In this document: one piece after another, positions 1 to 9,343 of the stretch
Position numbering within the stretch: position 1 is the stretch's first letter
Layout of the letters: each line of letters starts with the position of its first letter
Origin: Hawksworthiomyces lignivorus
Lineage: Eukaryota; Ascomycota; Sordariomycetes; Ophiostomatales; Ophiostomataceae
Assembly (NCBI GenBank): GCA_002917075.1
Contig: NTMA01000014.1
Span: 372,001 to 436,000, forward strand
Length of the DNA stretch: 64,000 nucleotides
Direction of reading: 5' to 3'
The notes under the pieces: generated by a model
Seen by the model: only the letters and a program-made list of their open reading frames with translations
Told to the model about the DNA's origin: nothing
Database searches by the model: none
Translations under genes and position numbers: made by a program

Positions 1-1
1 A

Positions 2-1234
2 TTAGCTGTTAAATCCATGAGAGTGCGAACAGAGTTGTTCAGTCAAGAACATGAGGATACGCTAGAGAGTATGGAAATAGTAGGAATAGCATACAGCCTT
101 AGTGGTGAGTGGAAAAAATCAGCCGAAATTCAACTAAGAATAATAGAGACTCGCAAGAACATACTCGGGGTCGATCATCCTTCTACGCTCACGAGCATGG
201 CCAACCTGGCGTCGACGTTTGGGAATCAAGGAAGATGGGAGGAAGCCGAGAAGCTACAGGAACAAGTGATGATGGAGACTCACAAGGCGAAGCTCGGGGA
301 CGACAATCTTGAAACTCTGATAGGCATTGGCAACCTTGCTTCAATATTTTGGAATCAAGGCAGGTGGGAAGAAGCCGAGAAGCTACAGATACAAGTGATG
401 GAGACTCACAAAGCCAAGCTCGGGGACCATCATCCTGACACACTGACAAGCATGAGCAACTTGGCTTGGACGTATAGAAATCAAGGCAGGTGGGAAGAAG
501 CCGAGAAGTTAGGGGTACAAGTGATGGAAACTCGCAAAGCCAAATTCGGAGACGATCATCCTAATACGTTGACGAGCATAGGTAACTTGGCTTCGACGTA
601 TTGGAATCAAGGCAGGTGGGAAGAAGCCGAGAAGCTGGAGGTACAAGTGATGGAGACTAGTAAAGTCAAACTCGGAGACGATCATCCTAACACACTGACA
701 AGCATGAACAACTTGGCTTCGACGTATAGAAATCAAGGCAGGTGGGAAGAAGCCGAAAAGCTAGAGGTACAAGTAATGAAGACTCTCAAAACCAAACTCG
801 GGGCCGATCATCCTAATACGTTGACGAGCATAGGTAACTTGGCTTCGACGTATTGGAATCAAGGCAGGTGGGAAGAAGCCGAGAAGTTAGGGGTACATGT
901 GATGGAGACTCGCAAAACCAAGCTCGGGGACCATCATCCTGACACACTGACAAGCATGAGCAACTTGGCTTTGACGTATTGGAATCAAGGCAGGTGGGAA
1001 GAAGCCGAGAAGTTAGGGGTACAAGTGATGGAGACTCGCAAAGCCAAGCTCGGGGACGACCATCCCCAAACGCTCACAAGCATAAATAATCTTGCTTATA
1101 TATGGAAGTATCAAGGTCGCCATGTAGATGCCTTAGCGTTGATGAAGGACTGCGTCCGGGCTTGTCAACAAATCTTTGGCTCGAAACATCCATATACTCT
1201 ATCCTCCATGTCTGCCGTGGAGAAATGGAGTTAG
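2..1234 (+). CDS. TPR-repeat protein, C-terminal part of a probable NLR (5' end outside window)
   Basis: The frame is open from the first bases of the window, so the ATG at 17 is probably internal and the gene begins upstream. The visible protein is a run of about nine 42-residue tetratricopeptide units of the kinesin-light-chain type (TPR_10/TPR_12). Each carries the core GRWEEAEKL and the turn LGDDHPNTLTS. The DNA repeats with a strict 126-bp period: the block around caaggcaggtgg recurs at about 357, 483, 609, 735, 861 and 987. In fungi such arrays usually form the C-terminal ligand-sensing part of NB-ARC or NACHT STAND proteins used in non-self recognition. That assignment is inferred, because the nucleotide-binding domain is outside the window. 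The last unit diverges and ends in YTLSSMSAVEKWS. A HET-domain gene lies next door on the same strand. Confidence 0.85.
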   Translation, partial: LAVKSMRVRTELFSQEHEDTLESMEIVGIAYSLSGEWKKSAEIQLRIIETRKNILGVDHPSTLTSMANLASTFGNQGRWEEAEKLQEQVMMETHKAKLGDDNLETLIGIGNLASIFWNQGRWEEAEKLQIQVMETHKAKLGDHHPDTLTSMSNLAWTYRNQGRWEEAEKLGVQVMETRKAKFGDDHPNTLTSIGNLASTYWNQGRWEEAEKLEVQVMETSKVKLGDDHPNTLTSMNNLASTYRNQGRWEEAEKLEVQVMKTLKTKLGADHPNTLTSIGNLASTYWNQGRWEEAEKLGVHVMETRKTKLGDHHPDTLTSMSNLALTYWNQGRWEEAEKLGVQVMETRKAKLGDDHPQTLTSINNLAYIWKYQGRHVDALALMKDCVRACQQIFGSKHPYTLSSMSAVEKWS

Positions 1235-1439
1235 GTCACTGGTGTCGATATTCCCAAATTATGAAGAGACCAGTTCTAAACCAACTGGAACAGTGTTACC
1301 AAGAGGGCTATGGCAGACGTCTGGAGACATCAGATACCTGACCCATATCCACTAGTTTTCATGCCCCATACCCCATTGTGGGCAAATTAGGAAATAGAAG
1401 TAAGTTGACAAAGCGCAGACGTAAACATGAACCAGAACA

Positions 1440-1707
1440 AAGCAACACAGTTTAGTTTACTCAATTCCGACACCCCTGCTAACCTCTTCAGCCCCTGGCC
1501 AATTTTCACACTGCGGCAAGGCTGAATCTGCAGCTGGACACCTCTTCGAATCACAGATACACTGCAGATTCCCTGCGCCACACTCGCTGAAGATGGGAGG
1601 CGGTCAGCCTGACAACTCGCTGCCTCTCTCAAAAAGCTCACTATTAAGTGTAGCAACAAAATGTCTCTCGAGCTATTATTGACCTTCACTATCTTTCTTG
1701 TTCATTA
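1440..1707 (+). repeat. 5' flank of the HET gene, duplicated at 15284-15560
   Basis: The non-coding block before the HET start codon shares scattered long matches, in the same order, with 15284-15560. Examples are the segments gatccc/attccctgcgccacactc, caacaaaatgt(c/t)tctcgag and catgaatgaatt(t/c)tc. Homology continues into the first codons of the HET gene (1708 onward) and into 15545-15625. This copy precedes an intact gene; the other copy does not. A reverse-strand ORF of about 100 codons lies across it and has a shorter counterpart in the second copy, but no known family was recognised. The block is best read as promoter plus 5' UTR. Confidence 0.6.
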
Positions 1708-4287
1708 ATGAATTCTCTCCTAGACGAGATGGAATTAAGCGAGCTCAGTCCGCTCTTAGCGGGGCCCGCAGCTGTGGCTATTGACATCCTTAGCCACCCA
1801 ACCCCAACGACACCCGCCCAGCTGTATACCTCTCTACCGCTCCGGCCCGGGGAGCGCACGATCCGACTCCTCGATCTCGACGCCCTGCCATCGTCATCAT
1901 GTAAAACTCGAACCGAAACCGATTTAGTGCCCCTAGAGGGCCGCCTGCGTGTCGTCAGGCTGTCTGACAGCCCAGTCTTCGGGGCGCTCTCGTACGTCTG
2001 GGGCGAGCCACAACCAGATGGCGGCGACACGCGCAATACGGTACGGTGCGAAACCTGCACCCTCCACGTCACGGCCAACTGCGCCGACGCCTTGCGGGCG
2101 CTGCGGAGAAAGATGCGCACACAGGCGTCGAGATTGGCTATCTGGGTCGACGCGCTGTGCATCAACCAGGAGGACGGCGCGGAGAAAGCAGACCAGATCC
2201 CGCTCATGGAGGAGATCTACCTGTGGGCGGATCCCGTGTACATATGGCTCGGCCCCGGCAACGACGAGAGCGACCGCGCCTTTGAGTACATGCGTTACGC
2301 GGCTCTCTACGCACCGCACTGGCGGAGCATCCAGGCTCTTCCATGGTCACTGGAGCCTACAGCACGGGCTAGGCGTCTTGCGGAGCTAAAATTTGCATGG
2401 AGAAACAGGTTTATCTATCAATCTTTCGGTACGTGACCAAATTCTCATCGAAGCAAGCCCGGTCGCTGACACCAATTGGGAAGGTCGGCGGGTGTCTGCG
2501 TGCTTAGGCATATACAAGGATTTCTCACCTGTCGACCCTAAGCTCTTCCGCCGAGACCGCAACGATATTTTTAGCCGCAGCTGGTTTCGGCGAGCCTGGA
2601 CTTTTCAAGAAGCCGTTCTAGCGACGAACCCGCTTGTCATGTGCGGTGACAGAGAGATCACCTGGGTTGATTTCCTGACAACCCTTGAGATGCACGATCC
2701 CATCGCCTTTGTCAACAGCCCCATATACGCCGCAAGCATTGTGTGGATGAACATAAAGCGGCCTATCGAATGGAATGGCAACATCAAGCGGCCGTGTCCT
2801 GAGAATTTCCCGACTATCAGGCAGCAATCCCTCCGTGCCCACCTTCACAACATATCCTTCAGAATGGTCCAGCTCGTCAGATTTGCCTTTATTGTTGTTG
2901 ATCTTATCATTTCTCTCGGATTCCTCATAGGATCCTCAGTGGCCATATTTCATTTTGCTGAGGTGCTTTCTTCTCTTGGGTTTTTACTTTGTCTCTTGTC
3001 ATTGCTCGTCGTCAGCATCGCAGCTTTTATTACTACGATGGGCCCATGGAATCCCATATTCAAAATTGCGAATTTTTGGAAACCTTTCAAAATTGAGGGC
3101 GATGATCTTGGTAGGGCAACTCTCCAGGATGTAAGTGCCATTGCGGGAGTGCCTTTAGCGTTTACACAGAGTTTCATGACTGACCAAACATACAATAGAC
3201 GCCTCATCATCAGAAACCCAAGGGTGACACAATTATATTGTTCGGGCTTATTCGAGACATACGAGAGCGAGTCGCCTCAAATCCCCTAGATAGATCCTTC
3301 GCTTTCTTCGGTATTCTCAGGGCCGTCGGCGTAGAGGTGCCGCAAGTTGACTACAGTCTTGGAACCGGGGAAGTCTATCACGAACTCATTTCAAGGCTCC
3401 TGGTATGGGAACCTTCGTTGCTCAGCCTTCTCTTGGACGCAGGGATGGAGCGAGTCGCCGATCCTGGGGCACCGTCCTGGGTTCCAGACTGGGGGAACCT
3501 CGAGTCAAGGAGTTGGCTGGACTCATCGTACGTTTACTCTACGGCGGAATCCACTGCTACGCCTTCGTCCTCGCCATACGCCAGAGTTTCTGGCCGAAAG
3601 CTGACTGTTCGCGGTTACATATGTGACACAATGGACTTCTGTACCCCCCGATTTCAAGACTTCGAGGAGAATCATCTTGTCGCCGAACCAAATGGCTCTT
3701 CAGCAGTTCCTCATGCCATCCGTGCTCTCTGCGACTGGTTTGCGCTTACCATTCGCGGGATCAGGACAGACGGTGTCTATGTGCCCCTTACGAATGCCAT
3801 CTGGGATCTCCTGTCCGGGCATTTCGAATGCGGCGACGTCGCAGAGGCCCAGAGGAGCAACCACGGACCTCCACCTCGGGAGTTTGATGCCTGGTTCGAC
3901 ATCTTCAAGAATGCGGTAAAGGACTACGATCCGAGCCGAAGACTCGGATGCGCAGATACCGTCGTGGCGGCAGCGGGGAGCGCGATGACTAAAAGTGATC
4001 ACGCGCGTCGGTTCTTCGTGAGATTCTGCCAACGAATGGCCGGGAAGAGAACTCTATTCTTCTCTCGCGGGAGGCACATTGGTATTGGAGCCGAAGGGAT
4101 ACTCTCCGGGGACAGCATCGCGCTGGTTTCTGGGGTACCTGTCCCGTTAGTGCTGCGCGAGACGAGGGCCGGCTCTGGGGAGTATGCCCTTGTTGGTCCT
4201 GCCGTAGTTCCGGCCTGGGTCACAGGGGAGGAATGGAACAGATTAGTCGGGATGGGAGCAGATCTAGCAGAGATTCATTTAATCTAA
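1708..4287 (+). CDS. HET-domain (heterokaryon incompatibility) protein with a predicted membrane segment
   Basis: Three exons fit: 1708-2428, 2484-3130 and 3199-4287, giving about 818 residues. Intron 1 has donor GTACGT and a GCTGAC branch site. Intron 2 has GTAAGT and TGACTGAC. The HET domain shows FGALSYVWGEP, then IWVDALCINQED with KADQIPLMEEIYLWADPVYIWLG, then SWFRRAWTFQEAVLA. The C-terminal half carries the usual late motifs: DRSFAFFGIL, GAPSWVPDWG, IGIGAEGILSGDSIALVSG and VPLVLRE. HET domains trigger regulated cell death after non-self recognition in Pezizomycotina. An oddity is a strongly hydrophobic stretch at about residues 370-427, long enough for two helices, inserted between the HET domain and the C-terminal region. 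The upstream 270 bp is duplicated at 15.3 kb. The fold assignment is secure; the partner and trigger are unknown. Confidence 0.9.
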
Positions 4288-5187
4288 GAAATGAGAGCAC
4301 TTCCAGCGCTACACGATCTTTATCGCAACGGACGCATTACTAAAGTCAATATATGTAATAGCAGACAGCATTAATTACGTGATGGGAGCTAACTTAATCA
4401 AAAAGAAATCGAATATTACTGTGAATAAACACTGATAATAGTAAATCAAATAATAAAATAGAAAATTAAAATAATCTAGTATACTGAGAGTCAAGAGGAC
4501 AGACTTCTCCGTACTTAAAGCTAGTTTTTATAACATGTAACACTTGCGGAATAACGGTGAAGAGACATGTGAATAATAAACAAAACCATACGTATATTGC
4601 TGGCTTCATATTCCACTATTGGACTCTACGGACAGCCTTAACCCGGCTGCCGACACGCACAGAGGCAATCGAGTGGTATCGAATCTTGCGCATATGTGGC
4701 TGCAAACTTGCAACGCCACACACTGGGCGAGGAAAGCGCAGCTCAGACCCGGCAACTTCAGATGCGTGTCATACATGTCATTGTCTGTGGATCGGGCGGC
4801 AAGGATCGGCTCTTATATACAGCGGAGCCTGGTGGACATCGAGATTACATGTACTTCGGCCAATGGTGTGCCAAGAAAATAACACTTTCTCAAAACAAGA
4901 TAGGCTACACTTATTGATTTGGATGCTGCTGGTAGGGTTTGAGGCTGTAAGGTCGTAGGAAGGTTTCTACACGACACAGTTATTCTAGTTGGCTTAAGGT
5001 CTATTAGATAGCTAAGTAGTTACTAAATTGATTACTTTTCCACTTGAAAACAGAGGCCTGCCGCATCTTAACAAGAAACTTCTAGTTAAATTCCTTTAGT
5101 ACACATAGTCACCGTAACGTCCATATTATAACATGACCTCTTCATAATTTTAAACAAAGCATAAAATAATAACAATAAAGAAAAATA
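4288..5187 (+). other. AT-rich intergenic stretch
   Basis: No gene is supported here. The first 250 bases are strongly AT-rich. The GC-richer part, 4600-4900, is open in several frames at once (for example 4557-4958), but none resembles a known family or has a convincing start or introns. The end of the stretch holds the 3' flank of the reverse-strand ankyrin gene, including AT-rich sequence that could supply its polyadenylation signal. Confidence 0.5.
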
Positions 5188-7284
5188 TTAATCAGATAGA
5201 TTAGCTTCTAGCAACTTCAATACCTCGTTGCGGTACGGGCCGTGAATCGGGTGGTCCCTGGCTACATCTAGTGGGGTTTGGCCATGCTCATTCTTGGCCG
5301 TCAAGTCGGCGCCATGCGCAATGAGATAGGGGATGGCAACGGTAGCTCCCCACCAACGGCGGCCGCGGGCTAGCTCATGCAAGGCGGTAGCATGGCCAGG
5401 TATGGGATTGCGGGAGTAATCATCGCCAATCAAACTCGGCGGCGAAATCCTGGCTTCCTCGCGTTCGGTAATGGTCATGTTGCGGCCGTTGACGTCTACG
5501 TGACACGTCTCAACGAGTAGGCGAACGACATCCATGTTCGGTAACTCGCGACAGCAAGCGAGATACAGGAGCGGTTCGGCCTCAGCAGTTCCAGCAATCT
5601 CAGCCTCGCCGAAAAGGGTGAGATCTCTGGGATTGTTGGCCCACGCGGCAGCCAAGATATTCGCTTGACCCAACTCTACAAGGCGGCGTAGCCCTTGGGC
5701 TAACCACATTTTTCGCACGTTAATGCCCGTATCACTATCATTATTACTGTTGAAGGCTGTATGTATATCTGACGAGTCGGAAGCAGCCCAGCGTAATAAT
5801 AGTTTTGGAATTGAGGAGTATTCCCGTTTTCGTAACAAGCGACCGATGATCATTTCTCCATCCCATCGAAATTGACCCCATTCATCACGTTCACCTTCAT
5901 TATCCTCGATAATAGCAAGCTCGTCCTCGTTGTTATCGTCGTCGTCGTCGTTGTCGTTAAAAAGAAGGCTTCGGTTACTATGTTGTTGAAAATTTTGCTC
6001 AAGCTCAGAAGTAAAGTCACGGAAGCATTGTAAAGTATAAAAATAAACCATTTGGGATATTGTAGAGATGCTTCCTTCGTTTTCTCCAGGTTTCAAAGTT
6101 TCAAGCATCTGAATGCTTTGATGGAGAGATTGGACAAACGAAGAAGAAATAGAAGAGAATATTTGATCTTTTGTTTGTGCTTCAGATAACATTTGTAAGA
6201 TAGGTCGTAGTTGCGTTGTATCTTGGTCGGAACGAATAGCACCACGGCCGTTGTTTATCGAATCTTCGATTTTCGCGCGTTGTTTTGCCAAATATTCTAA
6301 TTTTTGGTCTTCGTTCAAAATACTTGCTTCTTTGTCCCATTTTGAACGTGCATTTGATTCAGCGTTATACATAAGTTCTTTAATAAAAGACGCTCGCATA
6401 AGGACGCCAGCTGCAACCCAGGGTCGGAGTTGGTCGAGTCGACTAGTGCCTCCGACGACGTCGTCACGCCAACCGTCGTCGATACCGTACCAGTACATAC
6501 AGTCCATGTCGTAATGGTCTGGCCGACGATAAATGTCCCAAAGAGGTTGCTCTTGTACAAACTCGGCACAAGCATCGAGCAGGGAAGAGATAATTATTGT
6601 AGTTGTTGATGCACTGTCGTTGTATAGCCCAGCGTCAGCCAACAATAAAGCAATGGTCTCTGGACGGCCTGAACGACAAGCGTAATGCAACGGTTGCCAA
6701 CCTGCCTCGTCTGTCGCGCAGACAGCGGCAACCGACGCGGCAGGACCGCGAGCCCTAACCGCGTCCAGTATGATGCCCACAATATTGCTCTGGCGGGCAC
6801 GAGCGGCGAGATGTAGGGGTGTCATGCCCTCGGCCGTAACACTGGTCGGATCCGCGCCAGCGGCAAGCAGCTCTTTAACGAGGACCTCGGACAACATAGC
6901 AGCAATATGCAGGGGCCGGACGCCGTGTGGATCAGGGGCGTCCACATGGTTGACATACTGTAAGAAGCGTCGAATGTGATGTGTCAAACGTTTAGATTCC
7001 GTAGGATATAAATAATCGTACCAGCCAAAACAGCAAAGCAAGTGGAGTGGTGTACGACCCGCGTGGTTAGGCTGGTCAGCGTTTATCTGGAGAGCGGCGG
7101 CACGCGCAGCGAACACAGCCAGGTTTTCATCGCTGTATAGTTGTAAGCGTCTAGCAGCTCGGTGGAAAATGGTGTTGCCGTCGGCATCGACCAGGTCTGC
7201 TGAGTCTGCCTGAAGCATCTCGAACGAAGTATGTTTTAATATATATATACAAACGATGCAATGTACAAGAAGAAAATAAAACAT
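5188..7284 (-). CDS. ankyrin-repeat protein
   Basis: One long frame of up to 698 residues. Ankyrin units are clear at both ends. Near the N-terminus are DADGNTIFHRAARR, NHAGRTPLHLLCCFG, DPHGVRPLHIAAML, TAEGMTPLHLAARARQ and DEAGWQPLHYACRSGRPETIALLL. At the C-terminus are GHATALHELARGRR, IPYLIAHGADLTAKNEHGQTPLDVARDH and LKLLEANLSD. Between them is a non-repeat middle with an acidic run of Asn and Asp (about residues 430-455). The first 22 residues after the ATG at 7284 are hydrophobic and unlike the rest. The true start may be the second ATG, at 7218, or the 5' end may be an unrecognised exon. Ankyrin repeats bind proteins, and in this gene neighbourhood a role in non-self recognition is possible, but no effector domain is visible. 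Confidence 0.8.
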   Translation of the reverse strand: MFYFLLVHCIVCIYILKHTSFEMLQADSADLVDADGNTIFHRAARRLQLYSDENLAVFAARAAALQINADQPNHAGRTPLHLLCCFGWYDYLYPTESKRLTHHIRRFLQYVNHVDAPDPHGVRPLHIAAMLSEVLVKELLAAGADPTSVTAEGMTPLHLAARARQSNIVGIILDAVRARGPAASVAAVCATDEAGWQPLHYACRSGRPETIALLLADAGLYNDSASTTTIIISSLLDACAEFVQEQPLWDIYRRPDHYDMDCMYWYGIDDGWRDDVVGGTSRLDQLRPWVAAGVLMRASFIKELMYNAESNARSKWDKEASILNEDQKLEYLAKQRAKIEDSINNGRGAIRSDQDTTQLRPILQMLSEAQTKDQIFSSISSSFVQSLHQSIQMLETLKPGENEGSISTISQMVYFYTLQCFRDFTSELEQNFQQHSNRSLLFNDNDDDDDNNEDELAIIEDNEGERDEWGQFRWDGEMIIGRLLRKREYSSIPKLLLRWAASDSSDIHTAFNSNNDSDTGINVRKMWLAQGLRRLVELGQANILAAAWANNPRDLTLFGEAEIAGTAEAEPLLYLACCRELPNMDVVRLLVETCHVDVNGRNMTITEREEARISPPSLIGDDYSRNPIPGHATALHELARGRRWWGATVAIPYLIAHGADLTAKNEHGQTPLDVARDHPIHGPYRNEVLKLLEANLSD

Positions 7285-7338
7285 ATGGTGTTTGAGCAGG
7301 TATTGAAAACGTTGAGAAGCTGAAATGCCGAGACTTAA

Positions 7339-7480
7339 ATGATTTTGTTTTACTTCTTTCTTTCTTTGTTTCTTTTTTATTTTTTATTATTATTTTTTTT
7401 TCAAACTTTTTCTATGGTGCCGTTTTCCTTTTTCCCTTTTTTCCCTTTTTTCCTTGACAATTTTCCCTTTTTCTCTAGTC
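7339..7480 (+). repeat. pyrimidine-rich low-complexity tract
   Basis: About 140 bases of almost pure T/C with runs such as ctttctttctttg and tttccctttttt. It lies just upstream of the ankyrin gene, where the coding strand is therefore purine-rich. An apparent ORF through it (7339-7758) is a composition artefact. It could be a promoter tract or simple-sequence slippage. Confidence 0.6.
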
Positions 7481-9343
7481 TTCCTATCACCTGCTCGGGG
7501 TATTCGAGGCCAACGGCAGATTATGCATCTGTCGGTGTTGGGATGTATGTAGGTGGTGTCATTACGAAAAGAGTTATATTAATATTACTCCATATTGTTC
7601 CGGATTCATTCATTCTGAGAAACGCATTTGCCCCGTCTGTCTGGCGTGTCCGAATACAATTCCTCAAATCACACAATAATATATTAACAGAATTTCTATT
7701 ACATTTCGCATACCATCGCTGTTGGCTTTCTCGAAGGGGAATTGAGTGCAATAAATAAAGCTGTGGTTGGTCAAATTAGTTGAAAGCAGTAATTGTTCGC
7801 CACAGAGAGCAAAAGTTAAGCTTCTGATGTTTCCTATGAACTTTATATGCAAGCACACCTTGCGTATTAACGCCTATTCTTTTACAGGTAGATACAAAAA
7901 TATTTACTGAATGCACTGCTTGTACAGTGACAGCTGTTGTATCACTTCAGAGAGCGGCTTATAGACATCCTACGTATCACATAAACGTTCTATTGGACGG
8001 CTACACGTGTACGAGTCGCGCTTGGAATCTTTGCACTGGCCATGCGCTAGACGCACCTGCGGCTGTTTTCGTCAAATCGCCTCTAAGAACTTAATTTATG
8101 TCTGTGCCACAAGGGACGAAGACATATAGCTGATATAAAGCCTATTTGCATGGGTGTGGACGTGGAGAAGTATGTTTATCGGCTAGAGAGAAGCAGTTTC
8201 ATTTTGCCGAAGGCTGTTGATTGTGTGATTCCAAATCGCAAGTTTGAATGTCATTCTTCTTGACACAGAGAGTAAGCTTGGCCCATCGCTACCCGTAAAT
8301 TTCTTTCCCAGACAGTTTTAGAATGTCACAAAGAAGCTTCTGACGCAACGGTGGTCTTGTTTCTATAGTGCCATAGCCACTGGTGAACCCGGCTTAGATA
8401 CAACTCTAGGTCTACTAATGCTCTATACATCTCTCGAGGCTAATTTGTTTTACTCCCAAAATGCTATACTGGTATTCGTGGCAGAGGCAAAAAGGGAGGA
8501 GGTTGTCATGAGATTGTCTCTGATATCTCGAGAAGGGTTTGATTGGTTAATACCTGCATCAGACTGCCTCATTAGAACTCAAATGTCGAGACCATCTAAA
8601 AATAAACACCAAAGGAGAAAAAAGGAAAGACTATTTGCAGCGAACACAATGTAACCAGTGACAGTTTTTCATCACATGAACTATAACTCAACATAGCCCT
8701 AAGAAAGGCTGTGAGGCTCTTTACCGCGCACTGCATTGCGTCTTCATCCATATTTGCGCAACAATAGTAAAAACTCACCCACAGCTTCTGTTGATAAGAA
8801 GCCACCCGGTTTAGATGATATAAGTCGGTCGGGTCTGTGTGGGCCAGACGTAGTGTCAAATTTGCTCTTCATTCATGTCTCCGCTACTTCTAAGGCCTCC
8901 TTGCGCTCTGTTTTAGGTTTGTGGAAAACAATAGAAAAGATCGACAAACGTCATATATTCTTTGTAATAACGCTATTCGTGACTATAAAACTACCTTTGT
9001 GAGAATCTAGTTGTTCTCTATTTGTGCTGCTGACTTCGTGTTAGCGCCAGTGTCAGCACAAATGTTACGTGAATTATTTCAGGCTAAATATTGCGCAACG
9101 AAACATGGGCCACGAAACATAGACCTATGTGCTGGAGAAGATATTTCGGAGTTCGGCTACAATTGTAGCAGGGTTAATTAAGTACAAGCTCGTGAGTGAA
9201 ACAGAAGGAAATAGGATATTAAGAGGCATTCACTTGGAAGAGTCGAAATGGGCCATTGTAATGCAGAAATTCACTTTTTCTTAGCTACACCTTGCTGAGT
9301 TGAGGTCTCAGGTCGTCCCCGATGCGGAATCTAAACTCAGTGG
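7481..9343 (+). other. gene-free stretch
   Basis: No frame here shows a recognisable family, a codon-usage change or convincing splice signals. The sequence is moderately AT-rich with many stops in all frames. It separates the ankyrin gene from the helicase pseudogene. Old repeat debris is possible, but nothing specific could be supported. Confidence 0.4.

Noticed and set aside
4557..4958. Three overlapping forward ORFs
   Set aside because: No family resemblance, several phases open at once, and no splice signals to link them.
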